NCBI GenBank assembly: GCA_018401695.1
Contig: JAGYKD010000002.1
Span: forward strand, 426,636 to 490,635
DNA: 64,000 nucleotides
Direction of reading: 5' to 3'
Source of the DNA: Flavobacteriales bacterium
Lineage (GTDB): Bacteria; Bacteroidota; Bacteroidia; CAIKAF01
Shown here: piece by piece, positions 1 through 7,468 of the stretch
Numbering within the stretch: the first letter of the stretch is position 1
How the letters are laid out: every line of letters begins with the position of its first letter
The notes under the pieces: model-generated
Seen by the model: only the letters and a program-made list of their open reading frames with translations
What the model was told of the DNA's origin: nothing
Databases searched by the model: none
Translations under genes and position numbers: made by a program

Positions 1-1191
1 CGTTGGAAACTCATGGCCATGGTGGCCATGGGGCAGTCCAAAATGGTGAAACGTCCTGTGGCAGGCTTTTTTCACTTCCTAATCTATGTGGGTTTTGTCC
101 TCATTAATATCGAGGTGTTGGAAATCGTATTGGATGGTCTTTTGGGAACCCATCGACTATTTGCCACTCCTTTAGGAGCTTTTTACCCCATCGTTATTGG
201 CTTTTTTGAGGTTTTAGCTGTGGCCGTTTTATTGGCCTGCGTGGTTTTTCTATACCGAAGGCATATTGGTAAGGTGCGCCGCCTGAATTTGCGTGAAATG
301 AAAGGTTGGCCGCAAAAAGATGCTACCAATATATTGGTCATTGAAATTGTGCTGATGCTTGCGCTTCTGTTGATGAACGCAGCAGAAGGTGCATTCCCTG
401 AACCTTACCAAACACCGGCTCCTTTTCTTGTGAGCGGTCTTTTAAGTCCAATATTGGCCGGATGGAGCTACGAAAGCCTTCATATTTTAGAACGCGTTTG
501 TTGGTGGGGACACATTTTAGGCATTCTGGCATTTTTGAATTATTTACCCTTCTCAAAGCACTTCCACATTATTTTGGCCTTTCCTACCGTATGGTACAGC
601 AAGCTCAAGCCCAAGGGAGCCTTCGATAATTTAGAGGCCGTAAAAAAAGAGGTAGAGCTCATGATGGATCCTAATGCAGATCCCTATGCAGCGCCTGCCC
701 CTGATGCCTCCGCCGAGCCCGTAAAATTTGGGGCCAAAGACGTGCGGGATTTGTCATGGAAACAATTGCTGGACGCATACAGCTGCACGGAATGCGGCAG
801 ATGTACCTCCGAATGCCCGGCAAACCAAACAGGCAAACTGCTTTCTCCCCGCAAAATCATGATGGATACCCGCGACCGACTCGAAGAAGTGGGTAAGGGG
901 ATAGACGCTCAGGGCCCTGAATTTAAAGACGAAAAGCAGCTGCTTGGTGATTATATCAGCGAGGAGGAACTGTGGGCATGCACTACCTGCAATGCCTGTA
1001 CAGAGGCTTGTCCGGTTAATTTAGATCCCCTAAGTATTATCATTGATTTGCGCAGAGATTTGGTAATGGAGCAATCCAAGGCTCCGGCTTCGCTCAATGC
1101 AATGTTTACTAATGTAGAAAACAACGGCGCCCCTTGGCAATTTTCGCCGCAAGACCGAGGAAAATGGGCCGAAGAATTATCCCAATCATGA
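1..1191 (+). CDS. (Fe-S)-binding membrane oxidoreductase subunit, 5' end missing
   Basis: The frame is open to the left edge, so the N-terminus is cut. The first ATG in the window, at 13, is probably internal. The visible part has several hydrophobic membrane segments in its first 200 residues, then a cytoplasmic 4Fe-4S dicluster domain with two C-x2-C-x2-C-x3-CP motifs, about residues 258-268 (SCTECGRCTSECP) and 323-333 (CTTCNACTEACP), counted from position 13. This resembles HdrC/GlpC-type proteins that pass electrons between a membrane b-type domain and a CCG-domain partner. The next gene overlaps its stop by ATGA and encodes such a partner, so the two probably form one membrane-bound electron-transfer complex. 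The electron donor and acceptor are unknown. Family assignment is confident, physiological role is not. Confidence 0.88.
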   Translation, partial: RWKLMAMVAMGQSKMVKRPVAGFFHFLIYVGFVLINIEVLEIVLDGLLGTHRLFATPLGAFYPIVIGFFEVLAVAVLLACVVFLYRRHIGKVRRLNLREMKGWPQKDATNILVIEIVLMLALLLMNAAEGAFPEPYQTPAPFLVSGLLSPILAGWSYESLHILERVCWWGHILGILAFLNYLPFSKHFHIILAFPTVWYSKLKPKGAFDNLEAVKKEVELMMDPNADPYAAPAPDASAEPVKFGAKDVRDLSWKQLLDAYSCTECGRCTSECPANQTGKLLSPRKIMMDTRDRLEEVGKGIDAQGPEFKDEKQLLGDYISEEELWACTTCNACTEACPVNLDPLSIIIDLRRDLVMEQSKAPASLNAMFTNVENNGAPWQFSPQDRGKWAEELSQS

Positions 1192-1976
1192 GTAGTTTTA
1201 AAGTAGCAACTATGGCCGAAATGGCCGCCGAAGGTAAAAGCCCCGACGTGCTCTTTTGGGTAGGTTGCGCCGGTAGTTTCGACGACCGTGCCAAACGAGT
1301 AACCAAAAGCCTGGCCAAAATTCTCCACTCCATCGGCCTTTCATTTGCTATTCTAGGCTCCGAAGAATCTTGTACCGGCGATCCGGCCAAAAGGGCCGGA
1401 AATGAATTCCTGTTCCAAATGATGGCTTTTCAAAACATTCAGGTTTTGAATGGTTATGGTGTAAAACGAATAGTAACCGCCTGTCCTCACTGTTTTAATA
1501 CGCTCCGAAACGAGTATCCTGAACTGGGTGGACATTTTGAAGTGGTGCATCACAGCCAGTTGCTCCAACAATTGCTCAACGAAGGCAAACTCCGCATTGA
1601 AGGAGGCGCTTTTAATGGCAAGCGAATTACCTTTCACGACCCCTGCTACTTGGGGCGCGCAAACGAGGAGTATGAAGCCCCCAGAGCACTTATGCAAAAA
1701 CTCGATGCAGAAATGCTCGAAATGAAACGAAGCCGGGCTAAAGGACTTTGTTGTGGTGCCGGTGGGGCACAGATGTTTAAAGAAGCTGAACCCGGCGACA
1801 GAGAAGTGAACCATGCCCGCGCCGAAGAGGCCTTAGAGCTAAAACCCGATGTGATTGCCGTAGGATGTCCCTTTTGCAATACCATGATGACCGACGGAGT
1901 AAAACATTACGAAAAAGAAAACCAAACTTCGGTGCTCGACCTTGCCGAACTAATTGCCCAAGCAAATGATCTTTGA
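1188..1976 (+). CDS. CCG-domain (Fe-S)-binding protein, HdrB/LutA-like
   Basis: A 262-residue soluble protein with two cysteine-rich CCG domains. C27 lies in VGCAGSFD, followed by CPHCFNTL near residue 99, HDPCYLGR near 152, CCGAGG near 187 and GCPFCN near 226. This is the cysteine pattern of heterodisulfide-reductase subunit B, GlpC and LutA relatives that bind a cubane or non-cubane iron-sulfur cluster. The frame extends upstream to 1134, but the ATG at 1188 is chosen because it overlaps the previous stop (ATGA) and begins the conserved part. It most likely works with the membrane 4Fe-4S protein just upstream, as donor or acceptor of electrons. No LutB/LutC genes are adjacent, so lactate utilisation is not supported. 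Confidence 0.87.
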   Translation: MSSFKVATMAEMAAEGKSPDVLFWVGCAGSFDDRAKRVTKSLAKILHSIGLSFAILGSEESCTGDPAKRAGNEFLFQMMAFQNIQVLNGYGVKRIVTACPHCFNTLRNEYPELGGHFEVVHHSQLLQQLLNEGKLRIEGGAFNGKRITFHDPCYLGRANEEYEAPRALMQKLDAEMLEMKRSRAKGLCCGAGGAQMFKEAEPGDREVNHARAEEALELKPDVIAVGCPFCNTMMTDGVKHYEKENQTSVLDLAELIAQANDL

Positions 1977-2442
1977 GATCCCAAAAGAATTTTCCGACCA
2001 AACCAAACTGTGGTTTTTCCTAGCCGAAAAACCCTTCTCGGATCAGCAAACAGCGTCCATTCGCCAGGCATCAATGCAATTTACCCAAGAATGGGCAGCC
2101 CATGGCAAAGCTTTGAGAGCTGCGCTCCATGTGGTGCAAAACCAAGCCTTGGTGCTTATGGCCGATGAATCGGTACAACAAGCCACCGGTTGCTCCATTG
2201 ATAAAGCCATGCATTTTATGCGGGATTGGGAACAAAAACTTGGTTTTAGCCTTACCAATCGCATGTTGCTGCCGCTTTTCACTAAAGAAGGCTTAAAAAT
2301 TATTTCTCCCGAAGACCTGGAAAAAACAGGAACTTTTGAAACTAAGCTCTGGAATGTATATGTAGACAGGGCAGGGGAGTACAGAAGAAACGCTACCATT
2401 CCACTCGCTCAAAGTTGGGCTGCAAGATATTTGCCGGTTTAG
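1966..2442 (+). CDS. Conserved Bacteroidota protein of unknown function
   Basis: A 158-residue soluble protein. A TTG at 1954 could also start it, but the ATG at 1966 overlaps the previous gene's stop and is preferred. The product has no signal peptide, membrane segment or Walker motif. The most distinctive parts are AAHGKALRA near residue 45 and ATGCSIDKAMHFM near residue 78. From memory, similar proteins beside this iron-sulfur pair have been labelled ABC transporter ATPase in databases. Nothing in this sequence supports that label: there is no P-loop and no LSGGQ. Translational coupling to the two iron-sulfur genes suggests an accessory role for that complex, which is inference only. Confidence 0.75.
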   Translation: MIFEIPKEFSDQTKLWFFLAEKPFSDQQTASIRQASMQFTQEWAAHGKALRAALHVVQNQALVLMADESVQQATGCSIDKAMHFMRDWEQKLGFSLTNRMLLPLFTKEGLKIISPEDLEKTGTFETKLWNVYVDRAGEYRRNATIPLAQSWAARYLPV

Positions 2443-2444
2443 TA

Positions 2445-2474
2445 TTGCAGATTCTCTACGAACTACTATCTTTG
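2445..2474 (+). promoter_or_regulatory. Bacteroidota promoter of rpmE2
   Basis: TTG at 2445-2447, exactly 19 nt spacer, then TATCTTTG at 2467-2474. This is a full match to the -33/-7 consensus known for Bacteroidota. The rpmE2 ATG lies 19 nt downstream of the -7 box. Confidence 0.75.
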
Positions 2475-2493
2475 CACCTCCAAAGAGATTATC

Positions 2494-2775
2494 ATGAAAG
2501 AAGGAATTCACCCCAAAGAATATCGCTTAGTTGTATTTAAAGACGTTTCCAACGATTTTTCTTTTATCACACGCTCTTGTGTGCCGACCAAAGAAACCGT
2601 TGAATGGGAAGACGGCAACGAGTATCCTTTGTTCAAAGTCGAAATTTCCAATACTTCGCACCCTTACTTTACCGGTAAGATGAAGTTGATCGACACCGCA
2701 GGTCGCGTAGACAAATTCATGAACCGCTACAAAAAGCACCAGTCGCGTGCTCAAAAGAAAAGCAACGAAGGCTAA
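2494..2775 (+). CDS. rpmE2: 50S ribosomal protein L31 type B
   Basis: A 93-residue ribosomal protein starting [15 protein letters not shown], with [21 protein letters not shown] near residues 53-73. These are signature parts of the long (type B) L31 that bridges the ribosomal subunits. There is no CxxC pair, so this is the zinc-independent form. In many bacteria that form substitutes for zinc-binding L31 under zinc limitation; whether this genome has a second copy is not visible. The gene is monocistronic, with its own promoter at 2445-2474 and a strong hairpin terminator at 2853-2879. No Zur-like operator was recognised. Confidence 0.95.
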   Translation: MKEGIHPKEYRLVVFKDVSNDFSFITRSCVPTKETVEWEDGNEYPLFKVEISNTSHPYFTGKMKLIDTAGRVDKFMNRYKKHQSRAQKKSNEG

Positions 2776-2852
2776 AACTTTCTCCGGAATCCTTCGGAAA
2801 AAGAAAACTAGCTCAAGGAAAAACATTCCATCGTTTTTTTCAAAATAATCCA

Positions 2853-2879
2853 AAAGCCCCTTTAATCGGGGCTTTTTTG
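2853..2879 (+). terminator. Intrinsic terminator after rpmE2
   Basis: AAAAGCCCC, a 6-nt loop, then GGGGCTTTTTT. The stem is flanked by A and T runs, so it could work in both directions. It sits 77 nt after the rpmE2 stop. Confidence 0.85.
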
Positions 2880-2931
2880 TTTCCTAACCTGCCAATAATC
2901 ACAGATGAGAATCCGAATCTTGTTTCGGAGC

Positions 2932-3080
2932 ACCCGGCCCGGATGCTGCGGAAAGCCCACAGCAACTCCATTTAGGGAGCCGTGGGCTGTGGAGGCCCCC
3001 GATTTTTCGGGGACCCCGCAAGCCCCGGAACCCTTAATGGAGGGGCGAGGACTTGCAGCAAGCAGCCGGAAAAGCCGGCC
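2932..3080 (-). repeat. Structured GC-rich intergenic element, copy 1
   Basis: Read on the minus strand it carries AAGTCCTC (plus-strand 3047-3054), an outer stem (2966-2977 with 3031-3042), a middle stem GGGCT/AGCCC (2984-2988 with 3021-3025), a central hairpin CCCCGA/TCGGGG (2997-3002 with 3007-3012), CCTCC (plus 2991-2995) and GGGCTTTCCGC (plus 2948-2958). Its primary sequence is clearly homologous to copy 2 at 4389-4534, in opposite orientation. The two flank the nucleotidyltransferase gene. GC content is far above that of the neighbouring coding DNA. Reading frames that cross it are not protein-like. Confidence 0.85.
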
Positions 3081-3166
3081 AAATGCACACCCTTCACCAT
3101 TCATCAAGTAGATACGGGGGCACCCCGCCTTTACCTCATCATGCATCATTTACCATTCATCCTTTG

Positions 3167-3174
3167 TATTTTCG
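3167..3174 (+). promoter_or_regulatory. -7 box of the nucleotidyltransferase gene
   Basis: TATTTTCG, one base off TAnnTTTG, ends 4 nt before the ATG at 3179, so the message would be leaderless or nearly so. No clear -33 TTG was identified. Confidence 0.45.
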
Positions 3175-3178
3175 GTCC

Positions 3179-4366
3179 ATGATTGCATCCTTGTTCGACG
3201 ACCCCGAATTGAAGCCGCATTTGCATCCTTTTAGTGCGGCACGACCTATAGCAGACATTCGCTTAGGTGGGCTTACGCTGCTTGAAAAATGGCAGTCAGA
3301 TATGCCGGACTTGGAATGGCAGCATGCTACTTCGACCTTGCTTCAGCCCTTGTACCCTAAAAAGTCCGAGGATTCCAAACTGTGGATTTCAGGGGCTTTA
3401 TTGCCTGATTTCGAAATTGTTAAGGCCATAGCAGAACTGCCGCCGGCGCATACCCTCACCACTCCTGAAGGCGAGATTTTGGCTTGGCATCACGAAGGTC
3501 AGGGACAGCACCCTTGGGAAGCCGGGCAATCGCCGGCGCAAACCCGAACTTACAGCCGACCGGTACAGCGTTTTACCCGCATTTGGCAGGTGTTTGAACT
3601 ACTGCATCAAGAAATTAAACGCGACATTCAAAGAGTTGGCGCCCGCCCCCATTCGCTTCCTGCAACTGCCGGAGTAACCATCCTTGGAGACCCCAACCTC
3701 GTATTTATGGCCCCCGGGGCAAAAGCCTTTGCTTGCACCCTCAATACAAGCGCAGGGCCCATTTTTTTGGATGAGAATAGCGAAATTATGGAAGGGGCCA
3801 ACGTTCGGGGTCCCCTGTTTTTGGGCAAACACAGTACGCTAAAGATGGGCTCAAAAGTGTATGGCGCAGTAGCTACCGGTCCTGAAGTGAAATTGGGCGG
3901 CGAAGTAAGCCAGGTGCAAGTGCAAGGCTACAGCAACAAAGGACACGACGGCTTTTTGGGGCACAGCATGCTGGGCGAATGGTGCAATTTAGGCGCAGAC
4001 ACCAACAACTCCAACCTAAAAAATAATTACGCTCCCGTAAAGCTGTGGAATGCGGCAATGGGCAGTTTCGAGGCCACAGGCCTCACCTTTTGCGGCCTCT
4101 TTATGGGCGACCACAGCAAATGCGGCATCAACACCATGTTCAATACCGGCACCGTAGTGGGTTTTAGCGCCAACATATTTGGCAGCGGTTTTCCACGCAA
4201 CTGGATTCCCGATTTTTCTTGGGGAGGAGCCGCAGGCTTTAGCAAATACAAACTCGACGCCGCTATCGAAACCGGCACACGCATGATGGAACGCCGCGGC
4301 ATAAGCTTTGATGACCGTCACAGGCGCGTATTTCAAAGCCTTTTTGAGGCATCGTCAAGCGATTAA
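3179..4366 (+). CDS. Alternative GlmU-like sugar nucleotidyltransferase
   Basis: A 395-residue protein of the Bacteroidota GlmU-like family (a TIGR03991-type putative sugar-nucleotidyltransferase). The N-terminal region lacks the classical GxGTRM loop and instead has HPFSAARPIADIRLGG near residues 14-29, the family's replacement. The C-terminal half, from about residue 180, is a left-handed beta-helix of hexapeptide-like repeats (for example EIMEGANVRGPLFLGKH), as in GlmU acyltransferase domains. Likely role: formation of a UDP- or dNDP-amino sugar for cell-envelope precursors. The substrate cannot be assigned from sequence. The frame is open upstream to 3053, but that part is translated repeat. 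The ATG at 3179 fits the family start and the -7 box just before it. Confidence 0.85.
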   Translation: MIASLFDDPELKPHLHPFSAARPIADIRLGGLTLLEKWQSDMPDLEWQHATSTLLQPLYPKKSEDSKLWISGALLPDFEIVKAIAELPPAHTLTTPEGEILAWHHEGQGQHPWEAGQSPAQTRTYSRPVQRFTRIWQVFELLHQEIKRDIQRVGARPHSLPATAGVTILGDPNLVFMAPGAKAFACTLNTSAGPIFLDENSEIMEGANVRGPLFLGKHSTLKMGSKVYGAVATGPEVKLGGEVSQVQVQGYSNKGHDGFLGHSMLGEWCNLGADTNNSNLKNNYAPVKLWNAAMGSFEATGLTFCGLFMGDHSKCGINTMFNTGTVVGFSANIFGSGFPRNWIPDFSWGGAAGFSKYKLDAAIETGTRMMERRGISFDDRHRRVFQSLFEASSSD

Positions 4367-4388
4367 AGGAAGGTTGTTTGATTGTTTT

Positions 4389-4534
4389 GGCCGCCGGACG
4401 GGCTTTCCGCTATAGTCCTCGGTCCTCCATTAAGGGCTGCGTGGCTTACGGGGTCCCCCGAAGAATCGGGGGCCTCCGCAGCCTGCGCATCCCTAAATGG
4501 AGAACCTGTGGGCTGCCGCTGCAATCCCTGGCGG
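4389..4534 (+). repeat. Structured GC-rich intergenic element, copy 2
   Basis: It contains GGGCTTTCCGC (4400-4410) and TAGTCCTC (4413-4420). The outer stem CTCCATTAAGGG/CCCTAAATGGAG is at 4425-4436 and 4491-4502, the middle stem CTGCG/CGCAG at 4437-4441 and 4477-4481, and the central hairpin CCCCCGA/TCGGGGG at 4455-4461 and 4466-4472. CCTCC follows at 4473-4477, and the terminal stem is CCGCC/GGCGG (4391-4395 with 4530-4534). It lies 22 nt after the nucleotidyltransferase stop. The rest of the gap, 4535-4705, is AT-rich with no gene or clear terminator. Confidence 0.87.
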
Positions 4535-4705
4535 AGGAGATTGCGTTCTATTTTGGGTGGCGAAAATGCACCTAAAAGAGTGTTATTTTATTTATAGATG
4601 AAATTAACGGCTACTTTTTAATCAAAAAAATGAAAATATAAATATTGCCAAAAATCTAGTGCAAGGGTGTAATTTCAACTTCACTTCCTTTACAGGCTAA
4701 AATGC

Positions 4706-5293
4706 TCAATTCTCAGGAAATGCCGCGCTTATCTCGTTGCTTATCGCCGGTAAAAACTCCAAACTTAAGCGTTCTATAGCGGGGTAATGCTTCAGCCAAA
4801 GTTCAATGGTTTGCTCCGGGGCATTAAAGTTGGGGCGGCGCAGTTGAAATCGCTGTATGGTTTGTGCCATATAGCTTTTATCGCCATACTTTTCTAACCA
4901 AGCCTGAGCTTTCATATAGCCAAAAACCCGCCGAAAAGAAGGAGTAAATGCCTGCGCTTCCTGCTGAAGCGTTTCATGAAAATTTTGACAAAACGTTTCA
5001 AGGGCTTGATTATGAAAAAGACTCCAATGCTTGCCCAGATAGTGGTCGAGCAGTACATCTGCAATAACTCCGGAATAATGACGAATGTGTGGAAAGAATA
5101 TGGCTCGAATTTCACGAATGCATGGATGGCTGTCGGTATATTGGTCGATGTGTCGGTGCATGGCCAAACCCTGTATCATTTCGGAATTCCAACCGGGTAC
5201 TTTGGGGTTCTCCAAAAAGTCTCCCATCATATTGCCCAACTGAATGTTTGCGGAATAATTACCGCTTAACCAAGCATGTCCAAGAAAATTCAC
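4706..5293 (-). CDS. acpH: Acyl carrier protein phosphodiesterase (DUF479)
   Basis: A 195-residue protein matching the AcpH/DUF479 family, which removes 4'-phosphopantetheine from acyl carrier protein to give apo-ACP. Diagnostic parts are the start MNFLGHAWLSG, GNMMGDFL near residues 21-28, HRHIDQYTDSHP near 46-57, and VIADVLLDHYLGKHW near 75-89. The His/Asp clusters fit the metal-dependent HD-like fold of the family. It is divergent from the hydrolase gene at 5349 with 55 nt between the start codons. There is no signal peptide, so it is cytoplasmic. Confidence 0.88.
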   Translation of the reverse strand: MNFLGHAWLSGNYSANIQLGNMMGDFLENPKVPGWNSEMIQGLAMHRHIDQYTDSHPCIREIRAIFFPHIRHYSGVIADVLLDHYLGKHWSLFHNQALETFCQNFHETLQQEAQAFTPSFRRVFGYMKAQAWLEKYGDKSYMAQTIQRFQLRRPNFNAPEQTIELWLKHYPAIERLSLEFLPAISNEISAAFPEN

Positions 5294-5348
5294 AGACTAA
5301 AAATAGAAAATTCCGCCCCGGGAGCTAAAAATCCTACTTTTACGGGGC

Positions 5349-6098
5349 ATGGAAAAACTACTTCTCCTTCATGGCTTAAACGAATGGTCGGGTATGTGGA
5401 ACGGCATGCGACCTTATTTGGAGTCTTCCCTATCGGTACAAACTATTGATTTTCCGGGATTTGGTGGAGAATCTTCGCCCAAATGCACTTCCTTTGGGCC
5501 GTTAGAAATGGCCAAATGGTTGGTGGTCCAAGATTGGTTTTTGGCCGAAGAAAAATGGCATGTAGCCGGCCACTCTATGGGCGGCTATGTGGCTTTTGAA
5601 TTGCTGGGCTTATGCCCTGAAAAGCTGCACAGCGTTTTGGCCATTAATAGTACTGCCGAAGCCGACGACGCATTACGCAGACACAACCGAAACCGAACCA
5701 TTGCATTGCTTCAGCAAAAACCGGCATTGTATTTTAAAGAGTTTGAGCAACTGCTTTTTTCATCCTTGCCCAAGGATACTCCCCCTCAGGTGTTGGAGGA
5801 GTTCAGAAACCATTGGGCTTCCATTGAACCTGATTTTTTGATTTCGGTACTCCATGGACTTAGAGATAGGTCATCGTATTGGGAAGTATTGACCAATACC
5901 AAGATTCCTTGGTTTTTTTTTCAAGGCGATCAAGATCCTTTAATAGACATGTCTGTTTTTAATGAGCGCATGCTTTTATGGCCAAATCATTGCCTGCGTT
6001 TTTCGGGAGGACATTTGCTTCCATTAGAAATTCCGCAGCGTTTAGCAGAGGCTCTACTAATGCAAATGAGCCAAGTGGTGCGTGCGGCTGCCCGGTAA
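5349..6098 (+). CDS. Alpha/beta hydrolase
   Basis: A 249-residue single-domain alpha/beta hydrolase. The oxyanion strand is LLLHGLNEWSGMW (residues 5-17). The nucleophile elbow GHSMGG near residues 75-80 gives Ser77, the acid is in QGDQDPLIDM near 201, and the catalytic His is in SGGHLLPLE near 224. The size and the lid region resemble BioH/MenH-type carboxylesterases, but the substrate is not predictable. It is the first gene of a same-strand run with mtaB, which follows 19 nt after its stop. There is no signal peptide. Confidence 0.85.
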   Translation: MEKLLLLHGLNEWSGMWNGMRPYLESSLSVQTIDFPGFGGESSPKCTSFGPLEMAKWLVVQDWFLAEEKWHVAGHSMGGYVAFELLGLCPEKLHSVLAINSTAEADDALRRHNRNRTIALLQQKPALYFKEFEQLLFSSLPKDTPPQVLEEFRNHWASIEPDFLISVLHGLRDRSSYWEVLTNTKIPWFFFQGDQDPLIDMSVFNERMLLWPNHCLRFSGGHLLPLEIPQRLAEALLMQMSQVVRAAAR

Positions 6099-6117
6099 TT
6101 ATGCTTAATTTTGAGCC

Positions 6118-7464
6118 ATGCAAACGGCTGCATATTATACCTTGGGCTGTAAGCTCAATTTTGCAGAAACCTCTACCATTGCAAGGCAATTGGAGGAAGC
6201 AGGAATTCAAAGGGTTGACTTTGAACAAGGTGCCGATGTCTATGTGATCAATACTTGTTCGGTTACAGACCATGCAGACCGCAAATGCAAAAAGGTGGTA
6301 GCGGAGGCCAAACGGATGAATCCTCAGGCCAAAATAGTAGTGGTGGGCTGTTACGCTCAATTGAAGCCGGAGGAAATTGCTGAAATTCCCGGAGTTAACC
6401 TGGTATTAGGTGCCCGTGAAAAATTCCATGCGCTTTCTTTTTTAAACGATTTGCCGGACAATCAAGAAAGAGCCAGCATTGCACGGGTGCATATTAAAGA
6501 AACCCGGCAATTTCACCATGGCTTTTCCTATGGCGATCGCACCCGAACCTTTTTAAAGGTACAGGACGGTTGCGATTATTTCTGCTCCTTTTGTACCATT
6601 CCTTTGGCCCGTGGACGGAGCAGGAATCCGAGCATTGCTGAAGTTTTAGAACAAGCCAAAACCGCAAGAGACAAAGGCGCTGCCGAATTGGTGCTTACCG
6701 GAGTCAACATTGGAGATTTTGGTAAGTCTAATGGAGAAACTTTTGCCGAACTGGTAAAAGCTCTTGACCAAGAGCCCGGCATGCCAAGGATACGTATCAG
6801 TAGTATTGAACCCAATTTGCTCGGTACAGAAATTATTGAGCGAGTTGCGGTAAGTAAGGTATTTCAACCGCATTTTCACATTCCACTGCAAAGTGGTGCG
6901 GACAGTCTGCTCAAAGCCATGCGTCGCAGGTACAGAACCGAACTGTATGCCAACCGAGTCGCCAAAATTAAGGCACTTATGCCACATGCATCTATTGGCG
7001 TGGATGTTATAGTTGGCTTTCCCGGAGAAACCGATGCGCTTTTCGAAGAAACCTATGCTTTTTTGCAATCTTTAGAGATTTCCTATTTGCATGTGTTTAC
7101 TTATTCAGAACGTCCCAACACCACGGCACTTAGGCTTTCCGGCTCGGTACCATTTAAGGTGCGAAAAGAACGGAACAAGCGCCTGCGTATTTTGTCGGAT
7201 AAAATGCAGGAGGCCCATTACCAAAAGCATTTGGGCTCCCAACGGGAGGTCCTCTGGGAACATCAGGGGCAAGATCAGCACATGCTGGGCTACACCGACA
7301 ATTACATTCGGGTCGTTAAAGCCTATGATCCCGAATTTGCCAACGAAACCGAAACCGTTAAGCTGGACAAAATAGATCCTGAACAGGGCTGGGTGCTTAC
7401 CAAGCCCATAATAACTGCAGATAATATACCGGCGGGTCTTAAACACCGACTCGTACAACCCTAA
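6118..7464 (+). CDS. mtaB: tRNA t6A37 methylthiotransferase MtaB
   Basis: A 448-residue radical-SAM enzyme that adds a methylthio group to N6-threonylcarbamoyladenosine at position 37 of tRNAs, giving ms2t6A. The N-terminal UPF0004 domain has its three cluster cysteines at C11 (LGCKLN), C47 (NTCSVT) and C78 (VGCYAQ). The radical-SAM motif C152-x3-C156-x2-C159 is in DGCDYFCSFCTIP. A TRAM-like C-terminus follows from about residue 370. The LGCKLN start and the CxxxCxxC spacing place it with MtaB/YqeV rather than MiaB or RimO. It starts 19 nt after the hydrolase stop and is followed 4 nt later by lgt, so it sits in an operon. Confidence 0.93.
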   Translation: MQTAAYYTLGCKLNFAETSTIARQLEEAGIQRVDFEQGADVYVINTCSVTDHADRKCKKVVAEAKRMNPQAKIVVVGCYAQLKPEEIAEIPGVNLVLGAREKFHALSFLNDLPDNQERASIARVHIKETRQFHHGFSYGDRTRTFLKVQDGCDYFCSFCTIPLARGRSRNPSIAEVLEQAKTARDKGAAELVLTGVNIGDFGKSNGETFAELVKALDQEPGMPRIRISSIEPNLLGTEIIERVAVSKVFQPHFHIPLQSGADSLLKAMRRRYRTELYANRVAKIKALMPHASIGVDVIVGFPGETDALFEETYAFLQSLEISYLHVFTYSERPNTTALRLSGSVPFKVRKERNKRLRILSDKMQEAHYQKHLGSQREVLWEHQGQDQHMLGYTDNYIRVVKAYDPEFANETETVKLDKIDPEQGWVLTKPIITADNIPAGLKHRLVQP

Positions 7465-7468
7465 TCTT

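Noticed and set aside
1966..2442. ABC transporter ATPase annotation
   Set aside because: There is no Walker A, Walker B or LSGGQ signature in the 158 residues.
2494..2775. Zinc-ribbon L31
   Set aside because: No CxxC pair is present. The sequence matches the zinc-free type B form.
2862..3149. Open frames of 66-95 codons on both strands through the first GC-rich element
   Set aside because: They cover the inverted-repeat structure, have biased composition and match no family. The same happens at every copy (15347-15676, 29765-30002, 41421-41799, 49649-49861), as expected of stop-poor GC-rich DNA.
4389..4534. Structured elements as ordinary intrinsic terminators
   Set aside because: No T run follows them, they are too long and multi-stemmed, and one (29795-29936) lies between divergent starts.
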